A stretch of DNA of 64,000 nucleotides from Aureispira anguillae (GTDB taxonomy: Bacteria; Bacteroidota; Bacteroidia; Chitinophagales; Saprospiraceae). This document shows, piece after piece, positions 1 through 9,278 of the stretch; the stretch's first letter is position 1, and each line of letters opens with the position of its first letter. Made by a program: the position numbers and the translations under genes. The notes beneath the pieces are model-generated. The model searched no databases, had not been told where the DNA came from, and was given only the letters and a program-made list of their open reading frames with translations. The stretch is taken from assembly GCF_026000115.1 (NCBI RefSeq), contig NZ_AP026867.1, forward strand, positions 5,991,001 to 6,055,000, in the 5' to 3' direction.

Positions 1-276
1 GCATCTATTGATTTAAAATGAAGATATACAAAATAAAACAGTTTGAATAACTTGCCTTATAACTAATAGGATTAAATGGTGTAAACTAATATTTTTTGTT
101 TACATTTAAGACTTAACACACTAACGTTAAGTCTCTGATTAAAAATAGAAATAAAAAGCGTGTATTACCAATTTTTGAAACAAAAAAAACAATGATTTAG
201 CTAGTTTTATAACTTGTAGCCCATTTTTATCACTCTCCCCTGATTATTTTAGTTGATAAGATTTAGAAAACACTAT
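1..276. other. intergenic region at window start
   Basis: No gene was found here. The only structure is a 9-bp inverted repeat (109-117 with 126-134) without a following T-run, so I do not call it a terminator. The stretch upstream of the CHAT gene should contain its promoter, but I see no clear TAnnTTTG box. Confidence 0.5.
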
Positions 277-3200
277 ATGAGTCGTCCAATTTATATAAAC
301 TTTCTCATTCTTTTACTCCTTAATAGTTGTTTATCGAATTGTTATGCCCAAACAAACCTTGAAAAAACCCTTGCTCGAGCTAACAAGCATATCCAAGATG
401 CTGAACGGTATTATGCCGAAATGAAATTTGTACAAGCAAAAGAATCCTACCAATTTGCTGCCCGTTTGTACCGCAATAACAATCTCCCTGCTTATTACGC
501 TATCTGTTACAATGGTATAGGAAATACCTATATTGACCTAACACTTTATGAAGAGGCAAAAAGTAAAGGTTTTGAAAAGGCCCTACAACAACTAGCTGAA
601 ATCAAAAGCATTGAGCCCAATTTTGATATTGATAGCAGTCTAGTTGCAGATGCCTATGAAGGCCTTGGACGTTATTATAGCAGCATATCTACCACGCTTC
701 AGACCCAGCAAGGTCTAGAAACTAAGATTCATTATACAAAAGCCTTGGAGTATCACCAAAACGCCCTAAGAATTCGTAAAAATTTCTACGGTGACTTACA
801 CCAAAAAATTGCCTTGTCGTATTACTTTATAGGGCGATGCTATCGTGGTTTTTCTGCCAACAGCTATAACGACAACCTTGATGACAACCCAATTCAAAAA
901 GAACTAGATTTCTTAAAAAAGGCATTAGATATTCAACTCAAGACCGTTGGGGAACTGCATTACCAAACTGCAAACACCTATCAAGCTCTCGGAAATTATT
1001 ACTACGAAACACAAAAAGATTATCACAAAGGGGTTGAATACCATAAAAAGGCATTTAAGATTCGGCAAGAAATCTTTAAGATGGATCATCTTCAAATTGC
1101 ATCTTCCTATATAGATATGTCCATTTATTATAGAGTCATGAATATCTATGACAAAGAATTGAGTTACTTGGAAAAAGCACTAAAAATTCAACTCAGTATC
1201 TTAGGAACAGATCATGCAGAAATTGCAAAAAGTTATTACTTGTTGGCGCATCGATACAGAAGCAATGGCTCTATCCAAAAAGCAATATCCTATTATGAAT
1301 ACGCCCTAGCTATTTTTATTAAGCTAAAAAACAAACAAAGCCTAGAAGTAGCAGAAGTACGTTTGGGGCTAGCGCTTTGTTATCGCATGGATCATGAAAG
1401 AAAAAAAGAATTGCAACAATTGCAGCAGAGTTTATCAACGTATGAAAAAATACTAGGAAAAAAACATTTTAAGATTGGACTAATTTTATTAGAAAAAGGC
1501 AATTATTATTTGCAGACCAAGCAGTACGACTCTACCCTTTTCTTTTACCAAAAAGCGCTATTAATAAACCAGCAACAACTTGGATCTGCTCATTATTCGG
1601 TAACGGATCTTTATGATAAAATGGCTCGTGTTTATCGATTAAAGGGACTTCCTGAAAAAGAGTTTGAATATTTAACAAAATCGTTAACAATAAAAAAAGG
1701 AGAAGATTCCCTATCCGTTCACAACAACAAACGCCCCCAACAAACTGGTTTTTATTCTTTAGATTTTCCTTTAGACAAAGAATTTCGCAATAAAACACTA
1801 GAACAACAACTCTATAATAGTTATATGAGTTTGGCAGCTTATTATGAACGTGCACACAACATCCCTGAAGCATTGCATTATATTCAGCAAGCACTAGCTG
1901 CTGTATGCCCTAGTCTGAACAACTCAACCATTAACATTTATGAGAACCCTTCAACCAAAGATTTATCCCATAATATACAATGGTTGTATGCCTTAGGAAA
2001 AAAAGCAGCTTTTCTTCAAACACTTTATGACCACCAACAAGAAGAAAAAAACTTGTCAACTGCTATACAGACCTATACCCAAGGGATTGATGTGATTAAT
2101 TCATTGCGAACTAATTTCAATTCTAAAAAAGCACATCAAGAATTAAAAAAATATTCTATTCCTATCTATGAGGGAGCGATCACAAGTTTATTCGTTAAGT
2201 ACACAAAAACCAGTAACCCTCAATACCTTAACCAAGCTTTCGAGATTGCAGAATACAGCAAAAGTTTTGCCTTGATACAAGGCTTACAAAATACATTGGC
2301 ACGAGGCAGGGGAAATATTCCCAATCAACTATTGGAGCTAGAGCGTGAATTAAGGCATCAATTAGCATATTATTCTAATTACCAAAACAAGGGCGCTAAA
2401 AACAATCAGAAATTCGACAAAGCTTATTTTAGTGCAAAACAGTCTTATGATTCATTAATTTATCAATTAGAGAAAGATTATCCCACCTATTACAACCTAA
2501 AATACCAAACAAAGGTAACCAGTGTAAATGAAGTTTGTTCTAAACTATTGCACGACAACCACATTTTGTTAGAATATTTTATTGGTGATCAATATCTCTA
2601 TGTTTTTAGATTATCTAAGCACCAAAAAGATTTTTTCCAAGTCATTATTCCTGACAATTATGAACAACTGGTCTATAACCTTCGTAGTGCTTTGACTAAT
2701 TATGATATGATTGAAGAACATCCACAATGGGCTTATCAAACATTCGTGGCAACCTCTTATAAATTTTATATACAATTCTTAGCTCCGTTTTTGCCAGAAA
2801 TTTTTATTGAGGATCAAGAATTGACCATCATCCCAGATGGGATGCTCAATTATATCCCATTTGAAGTGCTGCTATCGGAACTACCAAGCCAAGAGTTGGT
2901 TGCCAAACGAGATTATAAAAAGCTCTCGTTTATCCTAAAACAACATCCGATCAGTTATAATTACTCTGCAACCATTTGGGCAAATAATTCGCAAAATAGA
3001 CCTTCTCCCAACAATGGTCAATGCCTAGGGTTTGCCCCGTCCATTCAGTTTAGCAGCAGTCATGATAGCTTGCCTTGGACACAAAAAGAATTAGAAGCCA
3101 TACAACGTATTTTTGCAGGAAAATACTATTATGGAAAAGAGGCCAATAAAGCTTTATTTAAGGAAATTGCTGGCGATTTTAGCATCATACACTTAGCCAC

Positions 3201-3723
3201 ACATGGCATTGTTGATATGGATAATCCCATGCGCTCACTCTTGTCTTTTGCCTCAGATAGCAGTGATTGGGAGCATGTTGCCTTGTATGCTTATGAGATT
3301 CACAATTTATCGCTAAAAGCCGACTTAGTTGTTTTAAGTGCTTGTGAAACTGGCTTTGGGAAAGCTGTACGGGGAGAAGGCGTATTGAGCCTTGCCAGAG
3401 CATTTTTATATGCAGGAGCTCCTAGTGTTGTGACAACATTGTGGGAAGTAAACGATTTTACTAGTGCAGCATTAATAGAAACCTTCTATGCCAATCTAGC
3501 AACAGGAATGCCCAAATCTTTAGCACTTCGAGAGGCAAAACTCACCTTTTTGTCCAAAACAGATGAAATTTCAGGTCATCCTACTTATTGGGCAAGTTTT
3601 GTTGTTATTGGTAACTCTTCGCCCATCCAATCCAAGTGGTACTGGTGGTTATTAAGAGGAGTTATTCTCCTTATCCTTTTAACAACGATTGGTTATTCTT
3701 TTCACAAAAAAAAGTCGCCTTAA
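277..3723 (+). CDS. periplasmic TPR-CHAT domain protease-like protein
   Basis: A large protein (1148 aa) with an N-terminal signal peptide ending near CYAQ, many tetratricopeptide repeats of the kinesin-light-chain type over about residues 30-480, a helical linker, and a C-terminal CHAT domain (caspase-like). The CHAT dyad is intact: His976 in ATHG and Cys1023 in SACETGFG. After the domain come a single hydrophobic helix and a short Lys-rich tail (HKKKSP), so the TPR and CHAT parts are predicted to lie outside the cytoplasm, anchored by the C-terminus. I chose the ATG at 277 over the upstream TTG at 253 because it gives a cleaner signal peptide. CHAT proteins with TPRs are common in Bacteroidota; some act as effectors, most are uncharacterised. 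No obvious partner gene is adjacent, so the substrate is unknown. Confidence 0.85.
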   Translation: MSRPIYINFLILLLLNSCLSNCYAQTNLEKTLARANKHIQDAERYYAEMKFVQAKESYQFAARLYRNNNLPAYYAICYNGIGNTYIDLTLYEEAKSKGFEKALQQLAEIKSIEPNFDIDSSLVADAYEGLGRYYSSISTTLQTQQGLETKIHYTKALEYHQNALRIRKNFYGDLHQKIALSYYFIGRCYRGFSANSYNDNLDDNPIQKELDFLKKALDIQLKTVGELHYQTANTYQALGNYYYETQKDYHKGVEYHKKAFKIRQEIFKMDHLQIASSYIDMSIYYRVMNIYDKELSYLEKALKIQLSILGTDHAEIAKSYYLLAHRYRSNGSIQKAISYYEYALAIFIKLKNKQSLEVAEVRLGLALCYRMDHERKKELQQLQQSLSTYEKILGKKHFKIGLILLEKGNYYLQTKQYDSTLFFYQKALLINQQQLGSAHYSVTDLYDKMARVYRLKGLPEKEFEYLTKSLTIKKGEDSLSVHNNKRPQQTGFYSLDFPLDKEFRNKTLEQQLYNSYMSLAAYYERAHNIPEALHYIQQALAAVCPSLNNSTINIYENPSTKDLSHNIQWLYALGKKAAFLQTLYDHQQEEKNLSTAIQTYTQGIDVINSLRTNFNSKKAHQELKKYSIPIYEGAITSLFVKYTKTSNPQYLNQAFEIAEYSKSFALIQGLQNTLARGRGNIPNQLLELERELRHQLAYYSNYQNKGAKNNQKFDKAYFSAKQSYDSLIYQLEKDYPTYYNLKYQTKVTSVNEVCSKLLHDNHILLEYFIGDQYLYVFRLSKHQKDFFQVIIPDNYEQLVYNLRSALTNYDMIEEHPQWAYQTFVATSYKFYIQFLAPFLPEIFIEDQELTIIPDGMLNYIPFEVLLSELPSQELVAKRDYKKLSFILKQHPISYNYSATIWANNSQNRPSPNNGQCLGFAPSIQFSSSHDSLPWTQKELEAIQRIFAGKYYYGKEANKALFKEIAGDFSIIHLATHGIVDMDNPMRSLLSFASDSSDWEHVALYAYEIHNLSLKADLVVLSACETGFGKAVRGEGVLSLARAFLYAGAPSVVTTLWEVNDFTSAALIETFYANLATGMPKSLALREAKLTFLSKTDEISGHPTYWASFVVIGNSSPIQSKWYWWLLRGVILLILLTTIGYSFHKKKSP

Positions 3724-3747
3724 CATCAGTGTAATAAGACGACTTCT
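3708..3747. terminator. possible weak convergent terminator
   Basis: An imperfect inverted repeat (AAGTCG with CGACTT, plus partial inner pairing) straddles the 3' end of the CHAT gene and faces the 3' end of the leftward coiled-coil gene. It is A-rich on the left, but it is not a strong hairpin. Confidence 0.3.
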
Positions 3748-3754
3748 ATCTATT

Positions 3755-4417
3755 TTATTGGTCTTTTGCTTGCTGTTTCCAATCGTAACGCTTGAATCGA
3801 GCCGCAAAGCTTTTTATTTTTTCATCCAGCTCATCCGCCTGTTTTTCGGTCATTTTAGCCAACTGCTGATAAGTCGTAATTCCTTCAGCGGCTAATTTTT
3901 CAGCCATTTTTTCGCCCAATCCTTTCAGGGTTGTCAAATCATCCTCAATAGCCCCCACTGATTCCTCAATATTTTCTACCACCTCTTTGATTTGAGAGGT
4001 AGCCTCTTCTTTTACTTTTTTGCCCTTTTTAAGCTTTTCAGTAACGATTTTTTTAGCTTTATCGACTTGTTTTGCAACCTCCTCTACTTTTTCATTAACC
4101 GTTTCTTTTGCCTCCTTAATTTTAGCCTCAATCACATCTTTGACATCCTCTACTTTTTCTGAAAATAAGGTTGTCTCTTCCTCTGCATCATAATGGTCAA
4201 ATTCCCTTTCTTCGATTTTGTCCTCATTGCGTTCTTTTCGATAGCGCACTTCGTCTTTTATTAACTCGCTTAGTTCTTCGAATTTAACTTCCAAGGTAGA
4301 TAATCTTTCTTCAATAGTCGTGTAAATGCGATTTTCGAGACCAAGATAATGGCTCTCCATTTTTTCGTAACGCTTCTTAAACTCTTTGTTTAGCGTTTTT
4401 CTTAATTTTTTTAACAT
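3755..4417 (-). CDS. charged coiled-coil protein with C-terminal helix-hairpin-helix domain
   Basis: A 220-aa soluble protein. Residues 1-150 are very rich in Glu, Lys and Val in heptad-like patterns, indicating long coiled coils. The last 60 residues contain LKGLGEKMAEKLAAEGITT, which resembles the helix-hairpin-helix module (DUF4332-like) often attached to Bacteroidota proteins and seen in DNA-binding folds. No signal peptide or membrane helix is visible. A well-formed promoter lies just upstream (4457-4488), so it is probably a single-gene unit. A structural or nucleoid role is plausible but unproven. Confidence 0.7.
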   Translation of the reverse strand: MLKKLRKTLNKEFKKRYEKMESHYLGLENRIYTTIEERLSTLEVKFEELSELIKDEVRYRKERNEDKIEEREFDHYDAEEETTLFSEKVEDVKDVIEAKIKEAKETVNEKVEEVAKQVDKAKKIVTEKLKKGKKVKEEATSQIKEVVENIEESVGAIEDDLTTLKGLGEKMAEKLAAEGITTYQQLAKMTEKQADELDEKIKSFAARFKRYDWKQQAKDQ

Positions 4418-4456
4418 GATTAAATGATTGTATTTAAAATGATTGATTTGGTCTTA

Positions 4457-4488
4457 CAAAAGTACGCTTATTAAACTACTTTTTCCAA
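4457..4488 (-). promoter_or_regulatory. Bacteroidota-type promoter of the coiled-coil gene
   Basis: On the minus strand, TTG (4486-4488) is followed after 21 nt by TACTTTTG (4457-4464), matching the TTG-N19-21-TAnnTTTG consensus of the primary sigma factor in this phylum. It lies 40 nt upstream of the start codon at 4417. Confidence 0.65.
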
Positions 4489-4499
4489 TAATTAGTTCA

Positions 4500-4536
4500 A
4501 AAACAAAAGCCAGAACAACGTCTTTTGTTCTGGCTT
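4500..4536 (-). terminator. Rho-independent terminator of the barrel gene
   Basis: A perfect 12-bp stem (4507-4518 with 4525-4536) and 6-nt loop, followed on the minus strand by a T-rich stretch, lies 50 nt past the stop codon of the gene at 4587-5549. Confidence 0.75.
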
Positions 4537-4586
4537 CCTTATCCTTTAAATATTTGAATTAACGCTATGTTATATTAGAGTAATGA

Positions 4587-5549
4587 TTAGAACTGAAGTC
4601 CAACAAAAAGCTGAAAGCCAAGATTGCCATCGTGATCATTTCTTTGGATGTAAGTTCCGTCACTATTTAGATCTTTCATAGAATAATCATACTTGTTGGT
4701 GGTTATGTCCAAAAAGCTATAACTAAACCGCAAACCTGCTCGTAAACCAGGCGTGAAATAGTAAGAAACCCCTGCTTGCAAAGTCAAATCAATCGTTTTA
4801 AAAATATGCTCATTGGCTTTATCCTCTACATCGGTAAAGTAATAAGCGCTAGGTCCTCTTGGATAATAACGAGTTGTTCCGTCAATTTTAGCCGATTTAG
4901 AAGTACCATCATAAAGTGCCCCTAGCTCATCTTTTATCATTTTATAATCCAAATCCATTTCAATAAACTGAGTAACGTCTGGATTGTCTGCATTCAAAAT
5001 ATCAGCATCGCCAAATTTAATGGTTCCCAATGCTTTTGAATCAATTAAAAAGCCAATTCCTGCTCCAACATCAAATTGTAAGCGATCATCCAAAGCCTCA
5101 AAATAAAACATAACAGGAATTTCAATATAGGCATTAATGATGTTCATGCCTACTCGACGCTTGTAGTTGCGATCGGTTCGCTTTGAATAGGTGCTTCCTA
5201 CTTTGTTATAACCATAAATAAACGCCTGTTCTGTATTAAAAGACGGCAATTTTAGGAATGAATTTTCTGCTGTAGCCGTATAATAAGACCCTTTTTGTAC
5301 AAACACAACTTCAGCAGCGATTCCAAAACGCTCGTGCAAAGGAAACTTGACGGTTCCTCCCGCAGAAACTCTTACTGTTAATTTATGATTTTCTTCAACC
5401 CCATTCTCTTGAGGACCAAACATTGTTGAGAAACTTGCTCCTGCTCTCAAACCAAACTTGGGTTTAAATAAATCTTGCGCTTGAAGGCTAGATGCAGCCA
5501 AAAAGCCAACTAGTGCTAAACCTATCTGTACTGTTTTAATAAAATTCAT
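4587..5549 (-). CDS. outer-membrane beta-barrel protein (PorT-like family)
   Basis: About 320 aa. The start at 5549 (MNFIKTVQ) gives a typical signal peptide ending SLQAQ; an upstream in-frame start would add an unlikely polar extension. The mature part alternates hydrophobic and polar residues in strand-like blocks with many Gly and aromatic residues (for example FGLRAGASFS, LRAGLRFSYS) and ends in FVGLQF, with the terminal Phe expected for recognition by the BAM complex. This fits the small 8-10 strand barrels annotated as PorT/OMP_b-brl_2 in Bacteroidota. The role is unknown. It is followed by a terminator and appears monocistronic. Confidence 0.75.
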   Translation of the reverse strand: MNFIKTVQIGLALVGFLAASSLQAQDLFKPKFGLRAGASFSTMFGPQENGVEENHKLTVRVSAGGTVKFPLHERFGIAAEVVFVQKGSYYTATAENSFLKLPSFNTEQAFIYGYNKVGSTYSKRTDRNYKRRVGMNIINAYIEIPVMFYFEALDDRLQFDVGAGIGFLIDSKALGTIKFGDADILNADNPDVTQFIEMDLDYKMIKDELGALYDGTSKSAKIDGTTRYYPRGPSAYYFTDVEDKANEHIFKTIDLTLQAGVSYYFTPGLRAGLRFSYSFLDITTNKYDYSMKDLNSDGTYIQRNDHDGNLGFQLFVGLQF

Positions 5550-5918
5550 CTTTGTTTTTCTATTAATAAACGGTGGATTGTGTATCTTTCTATTTTTAAT
5601 TATGTAAGATTTCATAAAAGAAACATTCTTGTTCTTGGGTAAGGGATAAAGGAGCTTTGTCCTTCATCTGAATTAAGTTAATGTCATAATGTATAATACT
5701 CTGTGGTAGCTTAATTGCTACCGACATGGTTTCTAATAGAGTAATGTAAATATGCATTTCCCAACAACAAAACAACTGTATTTCATGTAAATCGACACAA
5801 AGATAACAAAAGGCTGTTATAATACTAAGCCTTTATGATCTCCTGCTCAACTACATTCCTAAAAACATTATACTTTTATATTTGGTTGGGCTAAAGCCTA
5901 TCAATTTTTTGATAAACG
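5550..5918. other. divergent intergenic region
   Basis: This 369-nt spacer separates the barrel gene and the GSCFA gene. It holds a small hairpin GGTAGC/GCTACC (5705-5722), a minus-strand TATCTTTG box (5798-5805) that could serve the barrel gene with a long leader, and a plus-strand TATATTTG box (5877-5884). I see no ORF. Confidence 0.5.
5877..5884 (+). promoter_or_regulatory. possible -7 box for the GSCFA gene
   Basis: TATATTTG matches the TAnnTTTG -7 box and lies 35 nt before the start codon at 5919. No good TTG -33 element is seen at the right distance, so this is tentative. Confidence 0.35.
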
Positions 5919-6908
5919 ATGATAAAACACAAAACAACAATTGAAATAGAAGAGGCTCTATTTAATATTCGATACCAAGATAATATTTTATCTATGGGGT
6001 CTTGTTTCGCTCAAAATATAGCTAGTTTTCTAGCTCAGAACTTTTACCCTATATCGGTAAACCCTTTTGGAACCCTCTATAATCCTATCTCTATTCGAAA
6101 TAGTTTAGGTTTACTGCTCAACAACTATGAGTTTCAAGCAGACGATTTGTTTTTTCACAATGGTCTATGGAGCAGTTTTCAACATCACAGTTCTTTTTCT
6201 TCGCCAAGCCCAACTACGACACTAGAGCAGATTAATATTGAATTGATTAAAGCACGCACACGGTTGCAACAAAGCAAAGTATTAATTCTAACATTTGGAA
6301 CAGCTTGGGTTTATGAGTTAAGAAAAAACAATAAGGTAGTTAGCAATTGCCATAAAATGCCAGCCAACCGATTTAAGCGAAAACGATTAAGTGTTGCAGA
6401 GATTATTGAAAGTTTAGGTCCTCTCTTAGAATATCTCAAAGAATATTTGCCTGAGCTAAACATCATCTTAACCGTCAGTCCTATTCGACATTTAAAAGAT
6501 GGATTTGTAGAAAATCAATTGAGTAAATCAACACTTTTATTGGCGGTACAAGAAATGGTAAGCCGTGCTAGTTTTATCCACTATTTTCCTGCTTATGAAA
6601 TTATGATGGACGACCTAAGGGACTACCGCTATTATGCTGACGATTTAGTACACCCTAGCAAACTAGCCATTCAATATATCTGGGAGCATTTTGCCAATCA
6701 TTATCTAGACCCCAAAGAGTTAGCCATACGCAATAGTATTGCAAAACTGCAAAAAGCAATACAACATCGTCCTTTCAACCCAAAGTCTAATGGGCATCAA
6801 AAATTTGTTCTACAACAATTAAAAAATATTGATAAAATTCAAAAAAAAGTACCTACTTTAAATTTAGAGACTGCAAAACAACATTTTTCTGAACAGCTAA
6901 TTACTTAG
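5919..6908 (+). CDS. GSCFA domain protein, SGNH-hydrolase-like
   Basis: A 329-aa protein carrying the name-giving motif GSCFAQNI near residue 27, followed by FGTLYNP and LTFGTAWVYE, and a later DDLVHPS. This is the GSCFA family, which is frequent in Bacteroidota and belongs to the SGNH/GDSL-like esterase fold; Ser in GSCFA and the Asp-x-x-His of DDLVHP would be the catalytic residues by analogy. There is no signal peptide, so it is probably cytoplasmic. It begins a rightward run that includes the AI-2E transporter, rhomboid and bestrophin genes, but with about 100-210 nt spacers, so co-transcription is uncertain. The substrate is unknown; acyl-ester or glycan ester hydrolysis is the likely chemistry. 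Confidence 0.85.
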   Translation: MIKHKTTIEIEEALFNIRYQDNILSMGSCFAQNIASFLAQNFYPISVNPFGTLYNPISIRNSLGLLLNNYEFQADDLFFHNGLWSSFQHHSSFSSPSPTTTLEQINIELIKARTRLQQSKVLILTFGTAWVYELRKNNKVVSNCHKMPANRFKRKRLSVAEIIESLGPLLEYLKEYLPELNIILTVSPIRHLKDGFVENQLSKSTLLLAVQEMVSRASFIHYFPAYEIMMDDLRDYRYYADDLVHPSKLAIQYIWEHFANHYLDPKELAIRNSIAKLQKAIQHRPFNPKSNGHQKFVLQQLKNIDKIQKKVPTLNLETAKQHFSEQLIT

Positions 6909-7008
6909 CAAAATACAATACTAGTAACCTTGTAATAACTTGATTGACTACAAAACAAATTATTTACACTTAATATCTAGTTATTAAAACTCAATCGATT
7001 CCAATACT

Positions 7009-8418
7009 ATGCAACCTGTACTTCTAAAATATTCACGTTATATCGGCGTTTTGGTATCTCTTACTTTAATAGGCCTACTCATCTATTATTTTAGCGATAT
7101 TGTTACATGGGTTGTTTTGGCTTGGGTCATATCATTGCTTGGCTCTCCACTCATGAAATTAATGGGAAAAGTTCGCTACAAAAATTGGGAACTGCCCAAT
7201 AGCATCCGAGCCTTGATTGTTTTACTCTTATTTTACAGCATTTTTGGTTTATTGTTTTACATCTTTGTTCCTGTGATTGTACAACAAGGGCGGAATTTGG
7301 CAGGGGTTGATTATACTGCAATTGTAGAAAGTTTGGAGGAACCCATTGCGCACTTTAACGATTGGCTAATCGAAAAGGGGCTATCAGAAGGCGAGTTGTC
7401 CAATTATTCTCCCATAGATAGTACTCAGAATTCCCTAACAGAAATTGATACCTTCACTAGTAATCATTCTCCTGCTGTTCAACCAATTATTAAGACAACA
7501 ACAGTCAATATAGATTCTTTATTATTACAAAATGGAGATACGATTCCCCAAACCAATATCAACTTAAACATTGCGCTTAATATAGATCCTCCCTCTTCTC
7601 CTCAACAGGATAGTACCCTAGCTATTTCGCCTTTAGATACTCCTTTTGAGCAATTGCGAAAAAAAATGTTTGCCTATGTTAGTCCTTCTCAAATCATCAC
7701 TCGAACAGTAATGTATTTGGTTGGCTTCTTTGGTAATTTTATGGTGTTGTTTACTTCGGTAACCTTTATTGCTTTCTTTTTTCTAAAAGATGAAAAACTA
7801 TTTGGTCGAGCCTTAAAAACAGTCATTCCTAATCAACAAAAAGAGGAGACAGACACGGCACTGTACCAAATCAAACAACTGCTAACTCGCTATTTTAGTG
7901 GCATTTTGTTTCAAATTACGCTCATTACCTTATATGTGACACTCTTATTGTCATTCTTTGGTATTCCTAACGCCTTTTTAATTGCATTTTTTGCAGCTAT
8001 AATTAATGTCATCCCCTATCTTGGTCCAGTGATTGGCACTTTGTTCGCTATGTTGGTTATTATTAGTTCGAACCTTGATGTTAGTTTTTATGTTGTTACC
8101 TTGCCTATGCTTATTAAAGTAATGGGAGTTTTTGCATCTATGCAAATTGTTGATGGGTTTATCTTACAGCCTTATATTTTTTCCAATAGTGTTTCTGCAC
8201 ATCCTTTGGAAATTTTTATCGTTGTGGTCGTTGGAGCTAAACTAGGAGGTATTACAGGAATGGTCGTTGCGATCCCTGCCTATACCATCATCCGAGTTAT
8301 TGCCTCTGTATTTTTAAAAGAGTTTCAATTGGTTCAAAAATTGACACAAAGTATTAAGCAGGAAGGAAAAGACAAAGAACACCTTGGAGAGAATGTTGAT
8401 ATTGAAGTAGAGAGTTAG
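7009..8418 (+). CDS. AI-2E family transporter
   Basis: A 469-aa polytopic membrane protein. Two N-terminal helices are followed by a third, then a long Ser/Thr/Pro-rich soluble insert (about residues 120-215), then a block of helices with FIAFFFLKDEKLFG, PYLGPVIGTL, FILQPYIFSNSVSAHPLEIF and GITGMVVAIPAY. These are the conserved segments of the AI-2E transporter family (formerly UPF0118/PerM), whose members export small molecules or act as Na+/H+ antiporters. The low-complexity periplasmic-looking insert is longer than usual. The substrate cannot be read from the sequence. Confidence 0.88.
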   Translation: MQPVLLKYSRYIGVLVSLTLIGLLIYYFSDIVTWVVLAWVISLLGSPLMKLMGKVRYKNWELPNSIRALIVLLLFYSIFGLLFYIFVPVIVQQGRNLAGVDYTAIVESLEEPIAHFNDWLIEKGLSEGELSNYSPIDSTQNSLTEIDTFTSNHSPAVQPIIKTTTVNIDSLLLQNGDTIPQTNINLNIALNIDPPSSPQQDSTLAISPLDTPFEQLRKKMFAYVSPSQIITRTVMYLVGFFGNFMVLFTSVTFIAFFFLKDEKLFGRALKTVIPNQQKEETDTALYQIKQLLTRYFSGILFQITLITLYVTLLLSFFGIPNAFLIAFFAAIINVIPYLGPVIGTLFAMLVIISSNLDVSFYVVTLPMLIKVMGVFASMQIVDGFILQPYIFSNSVSAHPLEIFIVVVVGAKLGGITGMVVAIPAYTIIRVIASVFLKEFQLVQKLTQSIKQEGKDKEHLGENVDIEVES

Positions 8419-8490
8419 TAAATCCACAACCTAATCGCTCTAAAATTTGATCATTGGAGCAGCGTTAGGCTAAATTGTAGGTTATTTTTT
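8419..8490 (+). terminator. possible structured terminator after the AI-2E gene
   Basis: CCTAATCGCTC pairs imperfectly with GAGCAGCGTTAGG across an AT-rich loop, and a run of T follows near 8486-8492. The stem is interrupted, so confidence is modest. Confidence 0.4.
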
Positions 8491-8630
8491 TCGTTAAAAA
8501 CTTCCTAATTTCAGTTATTTAAGAATTTTTCAGCTTAGATAATTGTTCAAGAAATAATCTAATTATACAAAATTTAAGACAGTAATTAGACTCTAATCTA
8601 ACTATTGTTTAATCTGTTCAACTTTTAACT

Positions 8631-9266
8631 ATGGCTTTAAAAATAAGATATAATTCTCCTGTAGTACTTACCTTTTCTCTGGTTTGTATTGCCGTTTATT
8701 TTGCAGATTTAGTTTTTTCGGTAGGTGCTAGTCCAGAATCTGTAGGACCAATTACCTCCAACTTTTTCATGTTACCAGGCAATTTTGATTGGGCTAACCC
8801 TATGAATTATGTTCGTTTATTAAGTTATACCATGGGGCATGCCAACCAAGCTCACATCATGGGAAACATGTCTATTTTCTTGCTTATTGCGCCTATAATG
8901 GAGGAGAAGTATGGGAGTCGTAGAATATTATTAATGATGGTTTTAACGGCTCTTATCACAGGGGTTTTACAAATTATGCTGTTCAGTTCAGGCTTATTAG
9001 GAGCAAGCGGAATCGTTTTTATGTTTATTGTTTTGGTTTCTTTTGCTGATGTCAGAAAAGGTACAATTCCTTTGACCTTTATCTTGGTTGTTTTATTTTT
9101 TATTGGTCAAGAGGTTGTTCACAGTTTGCAAGATAACCAAGTCTCTGAGTATGCACATATAATGGGAGGTATAATGGGAGGTATTTTTGGAATGTTTTTT
9201 AAAGAAAATCAACCTAGTATCAATACTTCTAACCAAACTGTAGCTAGCGACCTATTAGATAATTAA
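8631..9266 (+). CDS. rhomboid family intramembrane serine protease
   Basis: A 211-aa protein with six hydrophobic helices. It has all rhomboid hallmarks: H70-ANQA-H75-IMG-N79 in helix 2, the catalytic serine S126 in GASG of helix 4, and the catalytic His176 in YAHIMGG of helix 6. The family cuts transmembrane substrates within the membrane. The length is that of a minimal six-helix bacterial rhomboid without extra domains. It ends 12 nt before the bestrophin gene, so the two are probably co-transcribed. Bacteroidota rhomboids have few known substrates, and none can be inferred here. Confidence 0.85.
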   Translation: MALKIRYNSPVVLTFSLVCIAVYFADLVFSVGASPESVGPITSNFFMLPGNFDWANPMNYVRLLSYTMGHANQAHIMGNMSIFLLIAPIMEEKYGSRRILLMMVLTALITGVLQIMLFSSGLLGASGIVFMFIVLVSFADVRKGTIPLTFILVVLFFIGQEVVHSLQDNQVSEYAHIMGGIMGGIFGMFFKENQPSINTSNQTVASDLLDN

Positions 9267-9278
9267 TACCAAAGTTTC

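Noticed and set aside
109-134. Inverted repeat at the window start as a terminator
   Set aside because: Nine-bp stem without a T-run; the preceding gene is not visible.
1532-1894. Antisense ORF inside the CHAT gene
   Set aside because: Lies wholly inside a clear coding region, with codon-shadow character.
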